DNA of 64,000 nucleotides from VYFG01 sp965213885. Lineage in GTDB: Bacteria; Pseudomonadota; Gammaproteobacteria; Arenicellales; Poriferihabitantaceae. The position numbers were made by a program, and so were the translations under genes. The notes below the pieces were generated by a model. It was not told where the DNA came from, ran no database searches, and worked only from the letters and a program-made list of their open reading frames with translations. The stretch lies in the NCBI GenBank assembly GCA_965213885.1, contig OZ243919.1:992001-1056000 (forward strand). The letters run 5' to 3'. Shown here piece after piece: positions 49,714 through 58,299 of this stretch (positions within the stretch are counted from its first letter, which is position 1; each line of letters begins with the position of its first letter).

Positions 49714-51963
49714 TCAGTTCCGCTTGCGCAACCCGACACCCCGCATCAGTTTGCGGTGGCGCTTGCTGGTCAGGCGGTCATGCGCGTATTCCGCCTGCTT
49801 CATCTGGCTGCCGATGTCATTGTCCTTGTCGGGCCTGCGCTGGACGTAATTGCCGTCCGGGAGCATGTCCCATGCGTTTCGCTGGTCATCGAGCAGGGTG
49901 TCGAGGATCAGTCGGAGTTCCTTCTTGAGCGGCTTCGTGACGATGTCCGTGACCACCTCCACGCGGCTTTCCAGGTTCCGGGTCATCAGGTCAGCCGAAC
50001 CGATGAGGTACTCTTCCCGGCCACCGTTGCGGAAGTAGAAGATCCGGCTGTGCTCCAGGAACCGGCCCACGATGCTGATCACGTTGATGTTGTCCGATAC
50101 GCCAGGCAGGCCGGGACGCAGGCGGCAGGAGTCGCGGACAATCAGTTCCACGCGCACCCCTGCGCCGGATGCGCGGTAAAGGGCCCGGACAATGTCCCGG
50201 TCCTCGAGCGCGTTGGTTTTCATCTGGATCAGCCCGGGGCTTTTTTCGCTGTGCAGTTCGATTTCGCGGTCGATCTTGGCGATGAGCGCCTTTTTCAGGT
50301 GCTTGGGGGCGGGCAGTATCCGGCGGTAGTGGCGTTTGGGGGTATAGCCGGTGGTCAGGTAGTTGAACAGTTCGGTGACGTCGTGGCCGATATCCTCCTC
50401 GCAGGTGAGGATCCCGATATCCGTGTAGACGCGTGCGGTACCGCCGTGGTAATTGCCGGTCCCGATGTGGACATAACGGCGCAGGCCTGAAAAATCCTGG
50501 CGGACCACCAGGATGACCTTGTTGTGGGTTTTCAGGCCAACCACGCCGTAGGTCACGTGGATGCCGGCCTGCTCCATCCGCTCCGACCACCGGATATTGG
50601 CCGCCTCGTCGAACTTGGCTTTCAGTTCCACCACCACGGCAACCTGCTTGCCGTTCTGCGCGGCGCCGATCAGCAGGTCAACGATCCGAGTTTCCTCGTC
50701 GGTGCGATACAGGGACATCTTGATGGCACGGACCTTGGGATCCCGGGAAGCCTCCCCGAGGAAACGCACCACGGACTGTGCGAAGGATTCATAGGGATGC
50801 TGCAGGAGCAGCGACTCCGCTTCGCGAATGATGTAGAAAATACTGCGCTGGGTGTCCTGCAGACGGTAATGGACCACGGGATGGTGCGGCGGATCGTGCA
50901 ACTCCGGCACCGCCAGGGAGGCAAGCTGAAACAGGTTTCGCTGCGCCATCAGGGTGGTGGTCTCGAACACGTCCGTTTCGCCGTTCAGTCCGAGCTCCGC
51001 GGCGAGAAGACTCTTTCGCACCTCGTTCATGCCCTCGCTGACCACCACCCGCACGATGGGTGCGATACGGCGGTCCCTGAGCTCGGATTCAATCAGTTCC
51101 AGCAGGTCGTTGACACCGGACTCGACCCGCTCGGCGGCGGCATTGCGGGCGACAAAGAAAAAGTCATGGGCAATGATCGTGACTTCCGGGAAAAGGATGT
51201 CCAGGTTATGGGCGATGACCTCCTCGAGCGGAACATAGTGATGGCGGTCGGAGATCTGGAGAAATCTCGGCACGCCGACACCGATGGGCACTTTCACCCG
51301 CGCAAGATTGAGGTCCTTGTCGCCCGCCCCCTGGTTCGGGTCGCCCAGTATGGTGACTAGGATGTTGAGGGACAGATTGGAAATGAACGGGAACGGGTGT
51401 GCCGGATCCACCACCTGGGGGGTGATCAGGGGAAAGATGTTGTCCAGGTAATACTCCCGAATCTGCTCCTTTTCCAGGGAATCCAGGTCGAGATACCGCC
51501 TGATCCGAATCTCATAGTGGCTGAGATCCTCAAGCAGTTTCGGCAATTGCCGGTCCCGTTCCGCCTCGATTTCCCGGACCAGTGCCCAGCATTTGTCCAG
51601 CTGGGTCTGCGGCGTGGCGCCATCCACGGTCAGTTCGCTCACCCCGGCGGCAACCTGCAGCTTGAGTCCGCCGATCCGTTTCATGAAGAATTCGTCGAGG
51701 TTGGACGCAAAGATCGCGAAGAACTTCAGCCGTTCCAGGAGCGGCGTTCTCGGATCGATGCCCTCGTGGAGCACGCGGCGATTGAACTGCAGCCAGGTGA
51801 GTTCGCGGTTGAGATAGAGGGAAGGGTCGTCCAGGGAAACCGGGGGGCTGTCGCTTTCCCGTCCGCAGGCCGTCATTTTCCTGCGAGCCACCCGGCGAAC
51901 GGCGTCATCCTCCCCGCGGGTGACAGTGTTCACCTGCGGGTCTTTGGTCTCTTTGAGGGCCAT
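49714..51963 (-). CDS. ppk: Polyphosphate kinase 1
   Basis: A 749-residue PPK1, which reversibly polymerises ATP gamma-phosphate into polyphosphate. The N-terminal domain has 'ELTWLQFNRRVLHEGIDPRT' and 'FFAIFASNLDEFFMKRIGGL'; the catalytic part has 'LRRYVHIGTGNYHGGTARVY' with the His that is autophosphorylated and 'KLKxxxD'-type residues around 'VAVVVELKAKFDEAANIRWS'. ATG at 51963 (MALKETKDPQ) is chosen because an upstream extension would run over its promoter. The promoter region carries a good Pho box (listed separately), so expression should rise when phosphate is scarce. Confidence 0.95.
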   Translation of the reverse strand: MALKETKDPQVNTVTRGEDDAVRRVARRKMTACGRESDSPPVSLDDPSLYLNRELTWLQFNRRVLHEGIDPRTPLLERLKFFAIFASNLDEFFMKRIGGLKLQVAAGVSELTVDGATPQTQLDKCWALVREIEAERDRQLPKLLEDLSHYEIRIRRYLDLDSLEKEQIREYYLDNIFPLITPQVVDPAHPFPFISNLSLNILVTILGDPNQGAGDKDLNLARVKVPIGVGVPRFLQISDRHHYVPLEEVIAHNLDILFPEVTIIAHDFFFVARNAAAERVESGVNDLLELIESELRDRRIAPIVRVVVSEGMNEVRKSLLAAELGLNGETDVFETTTLMAQRNLFQLASLAVPELHDPPHHPVVHYRLQDTQRSIFYIIREAESLLLQHPYESFAQSVVRFLGEASRDPKVRAIKMSLYRTDEETRIVDLLIGAAQNGKQVAVVVELKAKFDEAANIRWSERMEQAGIHVTYGVVGLKTHNKVILVVRQDFSGLRRYVHIGTGNYHGGTARVYTDIGILTCEEDIGHDVTELFNYLTTGYTPKRHYRRILPAPKHLKKALIAKIDREIELHSEKSPGLIQMKTNALEDRDIVRALYRASGAGVRVELIVRDSCRLRPGLPGVSDNINVISIVGRFLEHSRIFYFRNGGREEYLIGSADLMTRNLESRVEVVTDIVTKPLKKELRLILDTLLDDQRNAWDMLPDGNYVQRRPDKDNDIGSQMKQAEYAHDRLTSKRHRKLMRGVGLRKRN

Positions 51964-52024
51964 TGTGTCGCTGGGCGCATTCACGGGAGTGATCAATCCG
52001 GGGCAATGAAGAATCTGGATTTCG

Positions 52025-52058
52025 ATTGTAACCCAATGATATGACAGATTTGTGAGGA
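52025..52058 (-). promoter_or_regulatory. Pho-box promoter of ppk
   Basis: On the minus strand, the 18 bp from 52058 to 52041 read TCCTCACAAATCTGTCAT, matching the PhoB box (CTGTCAT AAAT CTGTCAC) at about 13 of 18 positions, with a perfect CTGTCA in the second half. Exactly 10 nt downstream is a -10 hexamer TACAAT (52030-52025), the same spacing as in the E. coli phoA promoter, where the Pho box replaces the -35. It lies about 60 bp before the ppk ATG. Confidence 0.6.
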
Positions 52059-52100
52059 ACAGGGAAATGCCTTGTGAGGGTTTAGCTATTGAAATCAATT

Positions 52101-52120
52101 CGATATTAAGCGATATTAAG
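52101..52120. repeat. Tandem 10-bp repeat upstream of the CorC-like gene
   Basis: CGATATTAAG occurs twice in immediate succession (52101-52110 and 52111-52120), one helical turn apart, in the ppk / CorC divergent region. It may be a pair of half-sites for a regulator, but nothing identifies it. Confidence 0.35.
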
Positions 52121-52207
52121 GATGTTTCAACTCTTGGGCATTCGCGCCAGCGATGAACGACATACCCGGGTCGAGTTTCGGCCTGAACATCTACAACCCA
52201 TTGCCGC

Positions 52208-53752
52208 ATGCAGCAGTTGCTGTCAGAACTTGGTCAGTACTGGGCCTCCGTGATCGGATTTTTCACGTTCGACACGGCCCTCTTGTCAGAACCGGACATG
52301 ATCGTCCGGCTCTGCGTACAGCTGTTGCTGCTCGCCGGATCCGCGTTCTTCTCGAGTTCTGAGACCGCTCTTTTTTCGCTGTCGCGGCTGGATCTGCAGC
52401 AGCTTCGGCGGGAACGGAATCCCCGCGCCGAAACCATCCATGAACTGCTGGATCAGCCCCGAAGGCTGATCATTTCGATACTTTCCGGCAACGAACTGGT
52501 CAATATCGCAGCATCCGTGAACATGGCGGGAATCCTCGTGGTGTTGTACGGAGGGGAGGATGCAGGCTGGATCAACCTGATTGTCATGGTACCGCTGCTG
52601 CTCCTGATCGGCGAGGTGACGCCCAAGACCGTCGCCGTTTCGAACCCGGTGCGATACAGCGCGCGCATCGTGGCGGTGCCGATGAAGCTGTGGGTTCATC
52701 TGATCTCGCCGGTGATCTGGGTCATCCGGGAAATCGCGGACCGGATCACCACCTGGATGGTGGGAGAGGCCAAGACCGCCGACAACATTCTTCAGGTGGA
52801 CGAATTCCTGACCCTCGTGGAACAGGTTTCGAAAGAGGGCGTGCTCGACGCCACCGAGCGGGCGCTGATCTACAACCTGCTGGACGCCGGTGAGACGGAA
52901 ATCGTAGAGGTGATGACGCCCCGCACCCAGATGGCGTTCATCAACCACGACATGCCCTTTACCGAGGTGGTGGAGAAATTCATCGCCTACCGTCATCCGA
53001 GGGTCCCGGTATTCAAGACCCACCGCGACAATCTCGTGGGCTTTCTCCATGCCGAGGACATCCTGCGGCTGGTGCTGGACGACAAGGATATTGACAGGAT
53101 GTCCATCGAGGAGGTGATGCATCCGCCGGTGGTGGTTCCGTTGACCAAGAAGGTGGATGAGATGTTCGATTTTTTCCAGCAGCACAAGGTTCGCGCCGCA
53201 GCCTGCCTGAATGAATTCGGCGGGGTTGACGGGTTCATCACCATGCGCGGCGTGCTGAGCTATATTTTCGGCGACATCAGCGGCGGCACGCCCGCCACGG
53301 CAAAGTTCTATACCGAGAAGGACATCAACGTGTACGACGTACCCGGGGAGATGCGGTTGACGGATTTCGATGACCTGACCAATTTCGGCATCCTGGATCC
53401 CCGAATGACCACCATCGGCGGGGTGGCCTTCCGTCATCTGGACCGGTTGCCCAGGGTGGGTGACCGGGTGACGTTCGACGATATCCAGATCGAAGTGCTG
53501 GAGATGAACGAACACAGGATCGCCAGGGTGCGCGTCGCCCAGGGGGTTGATCTCGACGACCTGATCGATGACAGCAGCGTCCATGTGACCGAACAGGAGG
53601 ATCTCAAGGACAAGACGCTGGATCGTCCTGATGCGGAGGAGGTCGAGGAGGGAATCGATGAGGAACTCGAGATCATCGGAGAAGAGGAGGCGGACCAGTT
53701 CGATGACAACGGGGATGCATTCGAGGCCCCGCGTACGGGGACCGAGCCATGA
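52208..53752 (+). CDS. CNNM/CorC (HlyC/CorC) family membrane protein, first copy
   Basis: A 514-residue protein with an N-terminal DUF21 membrane domain ('LLLAGSAFFSSSETALFSLS', 'ILSGNELVNIAASVNMAGIL', 'VTPKTVAV'), then a CBS pair ('IVEVMTPRTQMAFINHDMPF', 'VPVFKTHRDNLVGFLHAEDI') and a CorC_HlyC domain ('FGGVDGFITMRGVLSYIF'). It ends in a long acidic tail rich in Asp and Glu. Proteins of this family export Mg2+/Co2+ or regulate their flux. It overlaps the second copy by ATGA (53749-53752), so both are made together, perhaps as a heterodimer. Confidence 0.9.
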   Translation: MQQLLSELGQYWASVIGFFTFDTALLSEPDMIVRLCVQLLLLAGSAFFSSSETALFSLSRLDLQQLRRERNPRAETIHELLDQPRRLIISILSGNELVNIAASVNMAGILVVLYGGEDAGWINLIVMVPLLLLIGEVTPKTVAVSNPVRYSARIVAVPMKLWVHLISPVIWVIREIADRITTWMVGEAKTADNILQVDEFLTLVEQVSKEGVLDATERALIYNLLDAGETEIVEVMTPRTQMAFINHDMPFTEVVEKFIAYRHPRVPVFKTHRDNLVGFLHAEDILRLVLDDKDIDRMSIEEVMHPPVVVPLTKKVDEMFDFFQQHKVRAAACLNEFGGVDGFITMRGVLSYIFGDISGGTPATAKFYTEKDINVYDVPGEMRLTDFDDLTNFGILDPRMTTIGGVAFRHLDRLPRVGDRVTFDDIQIEVLEMNEHRIARVRVAQGVDLDDLIDDSSVHVTEQEDLKDKTLDRPDAEEVEEGIDEELEIIGEEEADQFDDNGDAFEAPRTGTEP

Positions 53753-55011
53753 CCGTCATTCTAGTCGTTCTGCTGATCGTCTTCCTGCTACTTCTGAAGG
53801 GTTTCTTCTCCGGCTCGGAAATCGCCCTGGTCAACTGTGACAAGGTGAAACTCAACGCCCGCGCCAACCAGGGCGACAAGGGGGCCAGGAAGGTACTGCA
53901 CCTGTACAAGACGCCGGAGATCATGCTGGGAACTACGCTCGTCGGCACCAATATCGCCACCGTGGCCCTGACGACCCTGGCGACCATCCTGTTCATCAAC
54001 CTGTTCGGGGACACTGGGGAATTCTGGGCGTTCGCGGTGTTCACCCCCTTGCTGTTGATTCTGGGGGAGATTGTCCCGAAGAGCATCTACCAGCAGAAAT
54101 CCGACCGGATCGCACCGATCGCCATTTATCCGCTCCGGCTGTTTTCTATCATCTTCTATCCGGTGATCTTCCTGTTTTCCCGGATCGCGCGCCTGTTCGC
54201 GCGGGTCTTTGGCGGCGGTAAGGTGGAGCAGAACGTGTTCATGACACGGGAGCAAATCCGGTCCGTGGTGGAGATGACGGAATTGACCTCGGAACTGGAT
54301 GCGTTCGACCGCAGCCGGATCAAGCGGGTCATCCGCTTTGGGGAAACCACGGTGGGAGAGGCAATGATTCCCATCAGCGAGGTCACCGCCATCGAACGGA
54401 ACCGGAACATCCTCAGGGCCATGGCATCGGTCCGCCGGTACGGTTTCAACCGGTTGCCCGTGTTCGACGGCAACATCAGCAACATCATCGGCATCGTCAC
54501 CCTGACGACCTGGGACCTCATGGACAAGTCTCTGCCCAGGAAGCAGCTCTCGGAACTGATCCAGCCGGCCCACTATGTGCTCCCGTTCCAAACGATCGAT
54601 CAGTTGCTGCCGGTCCTCAGGAAACGGAACGATCACATGGCCGTGGTGGTGGACGAATTCGGTTCCGCCATCGGCATCATCACCATGGAGGACATTGTCG
54701 AGGAAGTAGTGGGAGACATTGACGTCGGGTACGATTTCGAGGAATACATGCCGCGCCGGCGCCATATCTTCGAGAAACTCGACGACGGTGTCTATCTGCT
54801 GGATTCACGGATGTCCGTATCCGATGTGAACGACATCCTGGAGATCAATCTCAACACCAAGAGCAGCCACACCATCGGCGGTCTCGTCATGGCGCATCTC
54901 GGGCGGATTCCGGAGCAGGGCGAAGACATCGTGGAGCAGGGGTACAGATTCGTGGTGGAAACCACAACGGACCGCGCGGTGCAGAAGCTCCGGGTCGAAC
55001 CCGTGGCCTGA
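53749..55011 (+). CDS. CNNM/CorC (HlyC/CorC) family membrane protein, second copy
   Basis: A 420-residue relative of the upstream protein with the same order: DUF21 membrane part ('LLKGFFSGSEIALVNCDKVK', 'LILGEIVPKSIYQQK'), CBS pair ('VGEAMIPISEVTAIERNRNI', 'LPVFDGNISNIIGIVTLTTW') and CorC domain ('AVVVDEFGSAIGIITMEDIV', 'HTIGGLVMAHLGRIPEQGED'). It lacks the acidic tail of the first. The tandem pair is likely a cation exporter unit (family inference). A CYTH gene starts 17 bp downstream. Confidence 0.9.
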   Translation: MTVILVVLLIVFLLLLKGFFSGSEIALVNCDKVKLNARANQGDKGARKVLHLYKTPEIMLGTTLVGTNIATVALTTLATILFINLFGDTGEFWAFAVFTPLLLILGEIVPKSIYQQKSDRIAPIAIYPLRLFSIIFYPVIFLFSRIARLFARVFGGGKVEQNVFMTREQIRSVVEMTELTSELDAFDRSRIKRVIRFGETTVGEAMIPISEVTAIERNRNILRAMASVRRYGFNRLPVFDGNISNIIGIVTLTTWDLMDKSLPRKQLSELIQPAHYVLPFQTIDQLLPVLRKRNDHMAVVVDEFGSAIGIITMEDIVEEVVGDIDVGYDFEEYMPRRRHIFEKLDDGVYLLDSRMSVSDVNDILEINLNTKSSHTIGGLVMAHLGRIPEQGEDIVEQGYRFVVETTTDRAVQKLRVEPVA

Positions 55012-55028
55012 GCCGGAGGCGCCTGGCG

Positions 55029-55664
55029 TTGCTCGAACAGGAACTGAAATTCACCGTGGCGGACCGGTCTGTCCTCGATGCGGTGCTGTCTTCATCCCGC
55101 ATACGGAGCCGGATCATCGGCAATCCGGATACGCCGGCGGAAAACTTCCGCGGGATCTACTACGATACCCCGGACCTGGCATTGCAGGAGAAGCAGTGTT
55201 CGTTGCGGGCACGCAGGGAGGGAGCCCGGTTTCGCGCCGCCCTGAAGATGCCCGGAACCATTGTCGATGGCCTGTCCAGCCGGGAGGAATTCGAGATCGA
55301 CATCCGGGACTGGCCCACGGCTGTGAAGGATTTCCCGGACGTGTCCTTCCGGTCCCGGGTTGCCGCGATCATACCGGCAGGCAGCAGGTTGATACCGAGA
55401 ATCGAGGTGGATATGCTGCGACGGGTTGTTCACCTAGCTTCGGGGGAAAGCCGGATTGAGCTGGTACTGGATGAAGGTGAGATTCTCGGCGGCGGCCGTT
55501 CAGTGTCACTGTGCGAGGTGGAACTCGAATTGATCCGGGGCGAGGTGTCGGATGTACTGGCCCTGGGCAAGCTCCTTGAGGACCGGTTTCCGCTGACGCG
55601 CTCCACCCTGAGCAAGCATGAAATCGGCCTGCAGCTGTGCGGGGAGGCTGATGCAGCTGGATGA
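55029..55664 (+). CDS. CYTH-domain triphosphatase-like protein
   Basis: A 211-residue protein of the CYTH fold. The N-terminal ExExK motif appears as 'MLEQELKFTVADRSV' and the barrel strands 'FRGIYYDTPDLALQEKQCSL', 'RARREGARFRAALKMPG' and 'EVELELIRGEVSDVLALGKL' bring the charged residues that bind triphosphate and Mg2+. CYTH enzymes hydrolyse inorganic triphosphate or act on polyphosphate, which fits the ppk nearby (inference). The start is a TTG at 55029. Its end overlaps the ampD start. Confidence 0.85.
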   Translation: MLEQELKFTVADRSVLDAVLSSSRIRSRIIGNPDTPAENFRGIYYDTPDLALQEKQCSLRARREGARFRAALKMPGTIVDGLSSREEFEIDIRDWPTAVKDFPDVSFRSRVAAIIPAGSRLIPRIEVDMLRRVVHLASGESRIELVLDEGEILGGGRSVSLCEVELELIRGEVSDVLALGKLLEDRFPLTRSTLSKHEIGLQLCGEADAAG

Positions 55665-56202
55665 AAACACGGGGATTCTTTGCGGAGCTTCCTGGGTTCC
55701 GTCACCCAACTGCGATGACCGGCCGCCGGGAATCACGGTGGATACCCTGGTCATTCACGCCATCAGTCTTCCACCGGACAGTTTCGGCGGCGGACACGTT
55801 GCCCGGCTGTTCACCAATCGCCTGGATCCGGACGCCCATCCCTTTTTCGCGGGAATCTGCGACCTCCGGGTGTCCGCGCACTTTTTCATCGACCGCCAGG
55901 GGACGCTCGCACAGTTCGTCCCGGCGGGGAAAAGGGCATGGCATGCCGGAGAGTCCAGGTTTCGCGGCCGCGATGCGGTGAATGATTTTTCCATCGGCAT
56001 CGAACTGGAAGGATGCGACAGCCGGCCCTTCGAGGATGTTCAGTACACGGTTCTGACGGTACTGGCAAGGGCGCTCATGATCGCATTTCCTGCCCTGACG
56101 ACTGACCGGATCACGGGCCACAGCGATATTGCGCCGGAACGGAAAACCGACCCCGGCCCCGGTTTCGACTGGCGCCGTTTCCTGGGGGAGCTCCGGGACT
56201 GA
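55651..56202 (+). CDS. ampD: 1,6-anhydro-N-acetylmuramyl-L-alanine amidase
   Basis: A 183-residue cytosolic Zn amidase that removes the stem peptide from anhydromuramyl peptides during cell-wall recycling. 'TLVIHAISLPPDSFGGG' holds the first Zn His and the insertion typical of AmpD; 'VSAHFFIDRQGTLAQFVPAG', 'RAWHAGESRFRGRDAVNDFS' and 'ITGHSDIAPERKTDPGPGFD' carry the second His, the Zn Asp and the catalytic Lys region. ATG at 55651 (MQLDENTG) overlaps the CYTH gene by 14 bp. Convergent with the phosphoribulokinase. Confidence 0.93.
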   Translation: MQLDENTGILCGASWVPSPNCDDRPPGITVDTLVIHAISLPPDSFGGGHVARLFTNRLDPDAHPFFAGICDLRVSAHFFIDRQGTLAQFVPAGKRAWHAGESRFRGRDAVNDFSIGIELEGCDSRPFEDVQYTVLTVLARALMIAFPALTTDRITGHSDIAPERKTDPGPGFDWRRFLGELRD

Positions 56203-56205
56203 CCG

Positions 56206-57087
56206 TCAGCGCCGCCGCTCCAGGAGCCACTTCCGGACCGGGGTAAAGATCAGTTCGATGGCGACCTGTCTTGCCGCCGGGCACCACGATGGTATAGCGC
56301 CGGGACACGCACGAACCCTGGATCATGGACAGCAGCCAGGGGAAGTCGGTACCGAATTTCCCCACGTCCCGAAACCGGATCACCATGAAACTTTCATCCA
56401 GGGCGGGGATGTCCCGGGCGATAAACGGATTTGATGTATCCACCGTGGCCACACGCTGGAAGTTGATGTCGGTGCGCGAGAACTGTGGCGTGATGTATCT
56501 GACGTAATCCGGCCTCCGTCGCAGGATCGTGGCCAGGCTGTCCTCGATGTCATGCCCCGGGACGAACCGGTCACGGTGCATTCTCTGGACCCATTCCAGG
56601 TTTACGATGGGCACCATGCCCACGCCGAGGTCCACGTGCGGGGCCACGTCGTGGCGATCGCTCTTCACCAGACGTGTAGCCCCTCGTAGTAGAGGAGATT
56701 CGTATCCGGGCGGATATCCTCATAGAATTCACCGGACCGGAGATTCATGTCGAAGCGCTGGCTCTGATACCGGGCCTCGTGGTCGTCATGCCGGTAGTAC
56801 CGGTATCGCCCCAAACCGTCTTTCCCATAACATTCAAACAGTTGTTCCAGTACACCGAAGTCGTTTCCCTCGGGTCGGAAGTGACTGATATGGCCGCCTT
56901 TCTCCTTTGTCTCCTGCTTCAGGATCTGCTTGAACTCCTCACGCGTATGAAGGTGGAAGCAGTCTCCGCTGATGGACGCAGCGCGGAAGTTCTCGCGGCG
57001 AAAGATGTGTTCAAATGCCTGTTTCACCGTGGTGGTGCCGGCACCAGTGGATCCGGTGATGGCCAGGGTGGGGTGTTTGCGTGACAT
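56206..57087 (-). pseudogene. Phosphoribulokinase (PrkB-like), two frameshifts
   Basis: The N-terminal 140 residues run in one frame from 57087: 'TLAITGSTGAGTTTVKQAFE' is the P-loop, then 'SGDCFHLHTREEFKQ' and 'LLYYEGLHVW', where a stop follows. One base over, the protein continues 'DVAPHVDLGVGMVPIVNLEW', 'YITPQFSRTDINFQRVATVD' and 'SFMVIRFRDVGKFGTDFPWL', and a second frameshift at about 56275 leads into 'VAIELIFTPVRKWLLERRR' and the stop at 56206. No part of the protein is missing, so the two shifts might be assembly indels, but as read it would not be made. The PrkB branch is found in E. coli and sulfur bacteria; its partner regulator is divergent. Confidence 0.8.
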
Positions 57088-57171
57088 GGTTTCGTATCGA
57101 CTGCGTTTAGCGAACGAGTCCTGCGGAGTAGGGTGCGATACCCAAAAGGGTGTAATACAACCTATAAGATC

Positions 57172-57198
57172 ATTCTGATATATTACGCCAATCAGAAT
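57172..57198. promoter_or_regulatory. LysR/CbbR-type operator
   Basis: ATTCTGAT (57172-57179) and ATCAGAAT (57191-57198) form a perfect 8-bp inverted repeat with an 11-nt spacer, containing the T-N11-A-type core expected of LysR regulators. A further half-site ATCAGAAA follows at 57213-57220. The repeat sits 28 bp before the CbbR-like gene and 85 bp before the divergent phosphoribulokinase, the place where a LysR protein would control both. Confidence 0.6.
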
Positions 57199-57225
57199 AA
57201 ATCCTGCTTATTATCAGAAATTGTA

Positions 57226-58125
57226 ATGTCTTTGCATATCACCATGCGACAGTTGCAGGTTTTCGAGTCCGTGGCGCGGCACCTGAGTTTCACCAGGGCT
57301 GCGGAAGAACTGCACCTGACACAGCCCGCGGTATCCATGCAGGTCAAGCAACTCGAGGCCATGATCGAATTGCCGCTGTTCGAGCAGATCGGCAAGAAGG
57401 TGCATCTCACGGAGGCAGGACGGACCATGGTGCGGCACAGCCGCACGATGATGACGCATCTGGAGGAAATCGCCCGGGACATCGACAGTCTCAAGGGCGT
57501 CGAGGACGGGCACCTCCGGATCTGCATCGCCTCCACGGTGAATTATTTCGCCACGCGGTTGCTGTCGCGCTTCTGTGAGCGATACAGCAAGGTGCAGATC
57601 AGTCTGGATGTGATCAACCGGGAGGAACTGATCCGCCGGCTGGAAGTCAACGAGCCGGACATGGTGCTGATGGGGCAGCCGCCGGAAAACCTGGATGTGA
57701 AGGCCACTCCGTTCAAGGAGAACCCCCTGATCCTGATTGCCAATCCCCAGCATCCGCTCGCGAAGAAGATGAATATCGGAATCGGGAAGCTGGACGAGGA
57801 GACGTTCGTGATGCGGGAGCCCGGTTCTGGAACACGCTCCGCCATGATGCGGCTGTTCGAGGAGCATAACGTGAGACCGGGTCACAGCATACAGCTTTCC
57901 AGCAACGAGACCATCAAGCAAAGCGTGGAAGCTGGGTTGGGTCTTGCGGTGGTGTCGGCCCATACGGTGGAACTGGAACTGCAAGCCGGCCGGCTGGTGT
58001 CCCTGGATGTGGAGCATTTCCCGCTGATGCGGCAATGGTACGTCTGCTACCGTCGCGGAAAGCGGCTGACCCCCACTGCTCAGGTGTTCCTGGAATTCGT
58101 CATCAGGGAGGGTCGCAGTATCTAG
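57226..58125 (+). CDS. LysR-family regulator, CbbR-like
   Basis: A 299-residue regulator with an N-terminal helix-turn-helix: 'MRQLQVFESVARHLSFTRAA' and 'EELHLTQPAVSMQVKQLEAM', very like CbbR in this stretch, and the two-lobed effector domain with 'VNYFATRLLSRFCERYSKVQ', 'FVMREPGSGTRSAMMRLFEE' and 'SVEAGLGLAVVSAHTVELEL'. CbbR proteins control Calvin-cycle or related carbon genes and respond to phosphorylated metabolites. It is divergent from the phosphoribulokinase, with a shared operator. The ATG at 57226 has a weak ribosome-binding site; 57244 is an alternative. Confidence 0.88.
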   Translation: MSLHITMRQLQVFESVARHLSFTRAAEELHLTQPAVSMQVKQLEAMIELPLFEQIGKKVHLTEAGRTMVRHSRTMMTHLEEIARDIDSLKGVEDGHLRICIASTVNYFATRLLSRFCERYSKVQISLDVINREELIRRLEVNEPDMVLMGQPPENLDVKATPFKENPLILIANPQHPLAKKMNIGIGKLDEETFVMREPGSGTRSAMMRLFEEHNVRPGHSIQLSSNETIKQSVEAGLGLAVVSAHTVELELQAGRLVSLDVEHFPLMRQWYVCYRRGKRLTPTAQVFLEFVIREGRSI

Positions 58126-58169
58126 CGACGCACGACGGCTCCCGCCGGACCGGCAGGGACGGAATTTCC

Positions 58170-58198
58170 TTGACTAATCCCGGACGCTGCCTTATAAA
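58170..58198 (+). promoter_or_regulatory. Sigma-70 promoter of tRNA-Phe
   Basis: TTGACT (58170-58175), 17-bp spacer, TATAAA (58193-58198), followed by a GC-rich discriminator (TTCCGCCC) about 25 bp before the tRNA. This is a near-consensus stable-RNA promoter of the stringently controlled kind. Confidence 0.8.
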
Positions 58199-58223
58199 TT
58201 CCGCCCTTCGATTCTCCCCCCTT

Positions 58224-58299
58224 GGCCAGGTAGCTCAGTCGGTAGAGCAGGGGACTGAAAATCCCCGTGTCGGCAGTTCGATTCTGTCCCTGGCCACCA
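58224..58299 (+). tRNA. tRNA-Phe (GAA)
   Basis: Full cloverleaf of 76 nt: acceptor GGCCAGG pairs with CCTGGCC, D arm GCTC/GAGC, anticodon stem around CTGAAAA giving anticodon GAA, T arm with TTCGATT. Discriminator A is followed by encoded CCA (58297-58299). A 19-nt piece of its anticodon-to-T-arm half recurs exactly at 58547-58565. Confidence 0.97.
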
